A stretch of 8,071 nt of DNA, from contig DATGKW010000170.1 in NCBI GenBank assembly GCA_035294465.1, forward strand, positions 1 to 8,071, in the 5' to 3' direction. The first letter of the stretch is position 1. The number at the start of each line of letters is the position of its first letter. The stretch is from Paraktedonobacter sp035294465. Its GTDB lineage: Bacteria; Chloroflexota; Ktedonobacteria; Ktedonobacterales; Ktedonobacteraceae. Shown piece after piece: positions 6,854 through 8,071 of this stretch. The notes under the pieces are model-generated. The model was not told where the DNA came from and did no database searches. It was given only the letters and a program-made list of their open reading frames with translations. The position numbers and the translations under genes were made by a program.

Positions 6854-7717
6854 ATGACTACTACCGCACAAAAACCGAGTGAAGCACATTTTGAGATATT
6901 GACCGCTCGTCCGGAGCGTAGCAACTTTGCTATGGCTGCTACTGCTTTCTTTGCCATCCTGCGCCGCGACCTGATGGTCGCCTGGCGCGAGCTAATCGCT
7001 TCCCTGGTCCAGCTTCTCTTGCAGCCGCTGTTTCTGCTTTTCATCTTTGGCAAGATCCTGCCCAGCATCGGTTATGTCAGCGCGAACTTTGGCGCGGTCT
7101 TCCTGCCGGGCATCGTCGGACTCACGGTGACGCTCACAGCTCTCCAGGGCGTGACCCTGCCTCTGGTGCTCGATCTGGGCTTCGGGCGCGAGATCGATGA
7201 CCGGCTGCTGGCACCGATGCCGGTTCAACTGGTGGCAGTGGAGAAAATTCTCTACGCGGCCCTGCGTGGCCTGGTAGGAGGTGCGGTGATCTTTCCCCTG
7301 GCCTACTGGATTCTCGGCAGCAACTACCAGGTTCGTACCGACGAGATTGGCACCCTGATCGGCATCATGGTCTTGACTGCTCTGGCCTCAGCCAGCCTGG
7401 GCCTCACAATTGGAACACTGATTCAGCCCGAACAGATTGGCCTGATGTTCGCAGTTATCTTCACGCCGCTGATCTTTCTTGGCTGCACCTACTACCCCTG
7501 GGGCTCGCTCGGCGGCATCAAGTGGTTCCAGATCATCACGCTGTTCAACCCGCTCACCTACGCATCCGAGGGAATGCGTTACGCGATGGTCCCGCCCGTT
7601 CACGGCATCACACTGCCCACGCTGGGCATAGGTTGGGTGCTGCTCGGCCTCGGTACGACCTTCGTGGTTTTCTTTATTCTGGGGATCGTCTTCTTCTACC
7701 GCCGCGTGGTTAACTAA
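6854..7717 (+). CDS. ABC-2 type permease, DrrB/NodJ-like
   Basis: A 287-residue membrane protein with a cytoplasmic N-terminus and six likely membrane segments (about 47-67, 79-102, 129-153, 167-189, 196-216 and 256-281). The conserved ABC-2 features are present: an amphipathic RRDLMVAWRE lead-in (37-46), a GREIDDRLLAPMP cytoplasmic loop (111-123), and FNPLTYASEGMR (231-242) before the last segment. It would form a dimeric export channel driven by the ATPase upstream. GAGGA (6842-6846) lies 7 nt before the ATG at 6854. The frame is open back to a GTG at 6770, but that codon has no ribosome binding site. The 108-nt gap after the ATPase gene is longer than usual for such pairs and contains no promoter or terminator that I can see. 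Confidence 0.93.
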   Translation: MTTTAQKPSEAHFEILTARPERSNFAMAATAFFAILRRDLMVAWRELIASLVQLLLQPLFLLFIFGKILPSIGYVSANFGAVFLPGIVGLTVTLTALQGVTLPLVLDLGFGREIDDRLLAPMPVQLVAVEKILYAALRGLVGGAVIFPLAYWILGSNYQVRTDEIGTLIGIMVLTALASASLGLTIGTLIQPEQIGLMFAVIFTPLIFLGCTYYPWGSLGGIKWFQIITLFNPLTYASEGMRYAMVPPVHGITLPTLGIGWVLLGLGTTFVVFFILGIVFFYRRVVN

Positions 7718-7772
7718 CAAAAATGGATTGCTTGCCCGCTTCTCCAGCCTTTTCAACCATTGCCCTGCACGC

Positions 7773-7778
7773 TATAAT
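7773..7778 (+). promoter_or_regulatory. Putative -10 box of the downstream MBL gene
   Basis: A perfect TATAAT lies at 7773-7778. The best -35 at 17 nt is TTTCAA (7750-7755), which is weak. Initiation near 7785 would give a leader of about 48 nt, so the downstream gene is probably transcribed separately from the exporter. No terminator was recognised between 7718 and 7772. Confidence 0.45.
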
Positions 7779-7832
7779 GAAGCAATAACAAACAACCTTT
7801 TCCGTAGGGATCGGTAGGAGATAAGAAAAAGC

Positions 7833-8071
7833 ATGACGAGCAAGGTAAGGCGGTTTCGGGCGCGCTTCTGGGGAGTGCGCGGGAGTTATCCAACGCCAGG
7901 GCCGCAGACAGTGCGCTATGGAGGCAATACAACCTGCGTGGAAATTGAGGCGGGCGCACATACGCTGATCCTGGATGCGGGCAGCGGAATCATTCGCCTG
8001 GGCGATGATCTGCTGCGGCGGGCAGCAGGACGAGAACTGGACCTGGCGCTGTTTATTACTCACGGGCATGG
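7833..8071 (+). CDS. Metallo-beta-lactamase-fold hydrolase, N-terminal part only
   Basis: Reading from the ATG at 7833 gives 79 codons to the right edge. The start RFWGVRGSYPTPGPQTVRYGGNTTCVEIEA is typical of a group of MBL-fold hydrolases related to phosphodiesterases, followed by the LILDAGSGI strand-loop (45-53). The window stops inside the metal-binding motif: THGH at 76-79 would be the first part of the usual HxHxDH. Activity therefore cannot be judged from this piece. TAGGAG at 7815-7820 lies 12 nt before the ATG, a long but usable spacing. Substrate is unknown: cyclic nucleotides, nucleic acids and phosphonates are all served by related enzymes. Confidence 0.85.
   Translation, partial: MTSKVRRFRARFWGVRGSYPTPGPQTVRYGGNTTCVEIEAGAHTLILDAGSGIIRLGDDLLRRAAGRELDLALFITHGH

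Noticed and set aside
7710..8069. Minus-strand open frame of 119 codons
   Set aside because: It is antisense to the MBL-fold gene and its promoter; the plus strand has the conserved FWGVRG start.

Overview
The window reads as bacterial chromosome with TTGACA/TATAAT-type promoters and clear Shine-Dalgarno sites. Most of it is moderately GC-rich, while the first 1.3 kb is visibly AT-rich. The mix of genes (a LysM-CHAP secreted hydrolase, an EXLDI-type regulator with a DrrAB-like exporter, and PPK1) would fit Chloroflexota of the Ktedonobacteria type or a relative of Actinobacteria. That assignment is an inference from gene content, because no decisive phylogenetic marker is present.

Layout. 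(1) 1-1292, minus: a DNA methyltransferase of the beta order (TSPPY before DPFAGIGT), cut by the left edge, with its own extended -10 promoter. (2) 1543-1615, minus: tRNA-Phe(GAA) with a near-consensus promoter. The AT-rich methyltransferase lies on the 3' side of this tRNA, where integrated elements usually sit. (3) 1856-2548, plus: a membrane-anchored or secreted LysM-CHAP cell-wall hydrolase. (4) 2574-2627: a perfect 25-bp inverted repeat between two convergent genes. (5) 2637-4778, minus: polyphosphate kinase 1. (6) 4779-5124: a 346-bp divergent regulatory region with the ppk1 promoter, three hairpins ending in a strong plus-strand terminator that serves no visible gene, and a strong promoter embedded in an array of TATACGTATA-type operator sequences. 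(7) 5125-7717, plus: a three-gene cluster of a ribbon-helix-helix protein ending in EFLDI, an ABC ATPase and an ABC-2 permease. (8) 7833 to the right edge, plus: the start of a metallo-beta-lactamase-fold hydrolase with its own TATAAT promoter.

How the parts may work together. The best-supported system is the EXLDI/ABC-2 module. A small DNA-binding-type protein is encoded just downstream of a strong promoter that carries two 18-bp operator-like blocks 36 bp apart. The efflux ATPase and permease follow, each with its own ribosome binding site. The simplest reading is an autoregulated drug- or metabolite-export operon. The regulator carries an unusual Trp/Asp/His-rich insertion made of internally duplicated sequence, which is the least explained protein feature here. 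The remaining genes look like independent transcription units.
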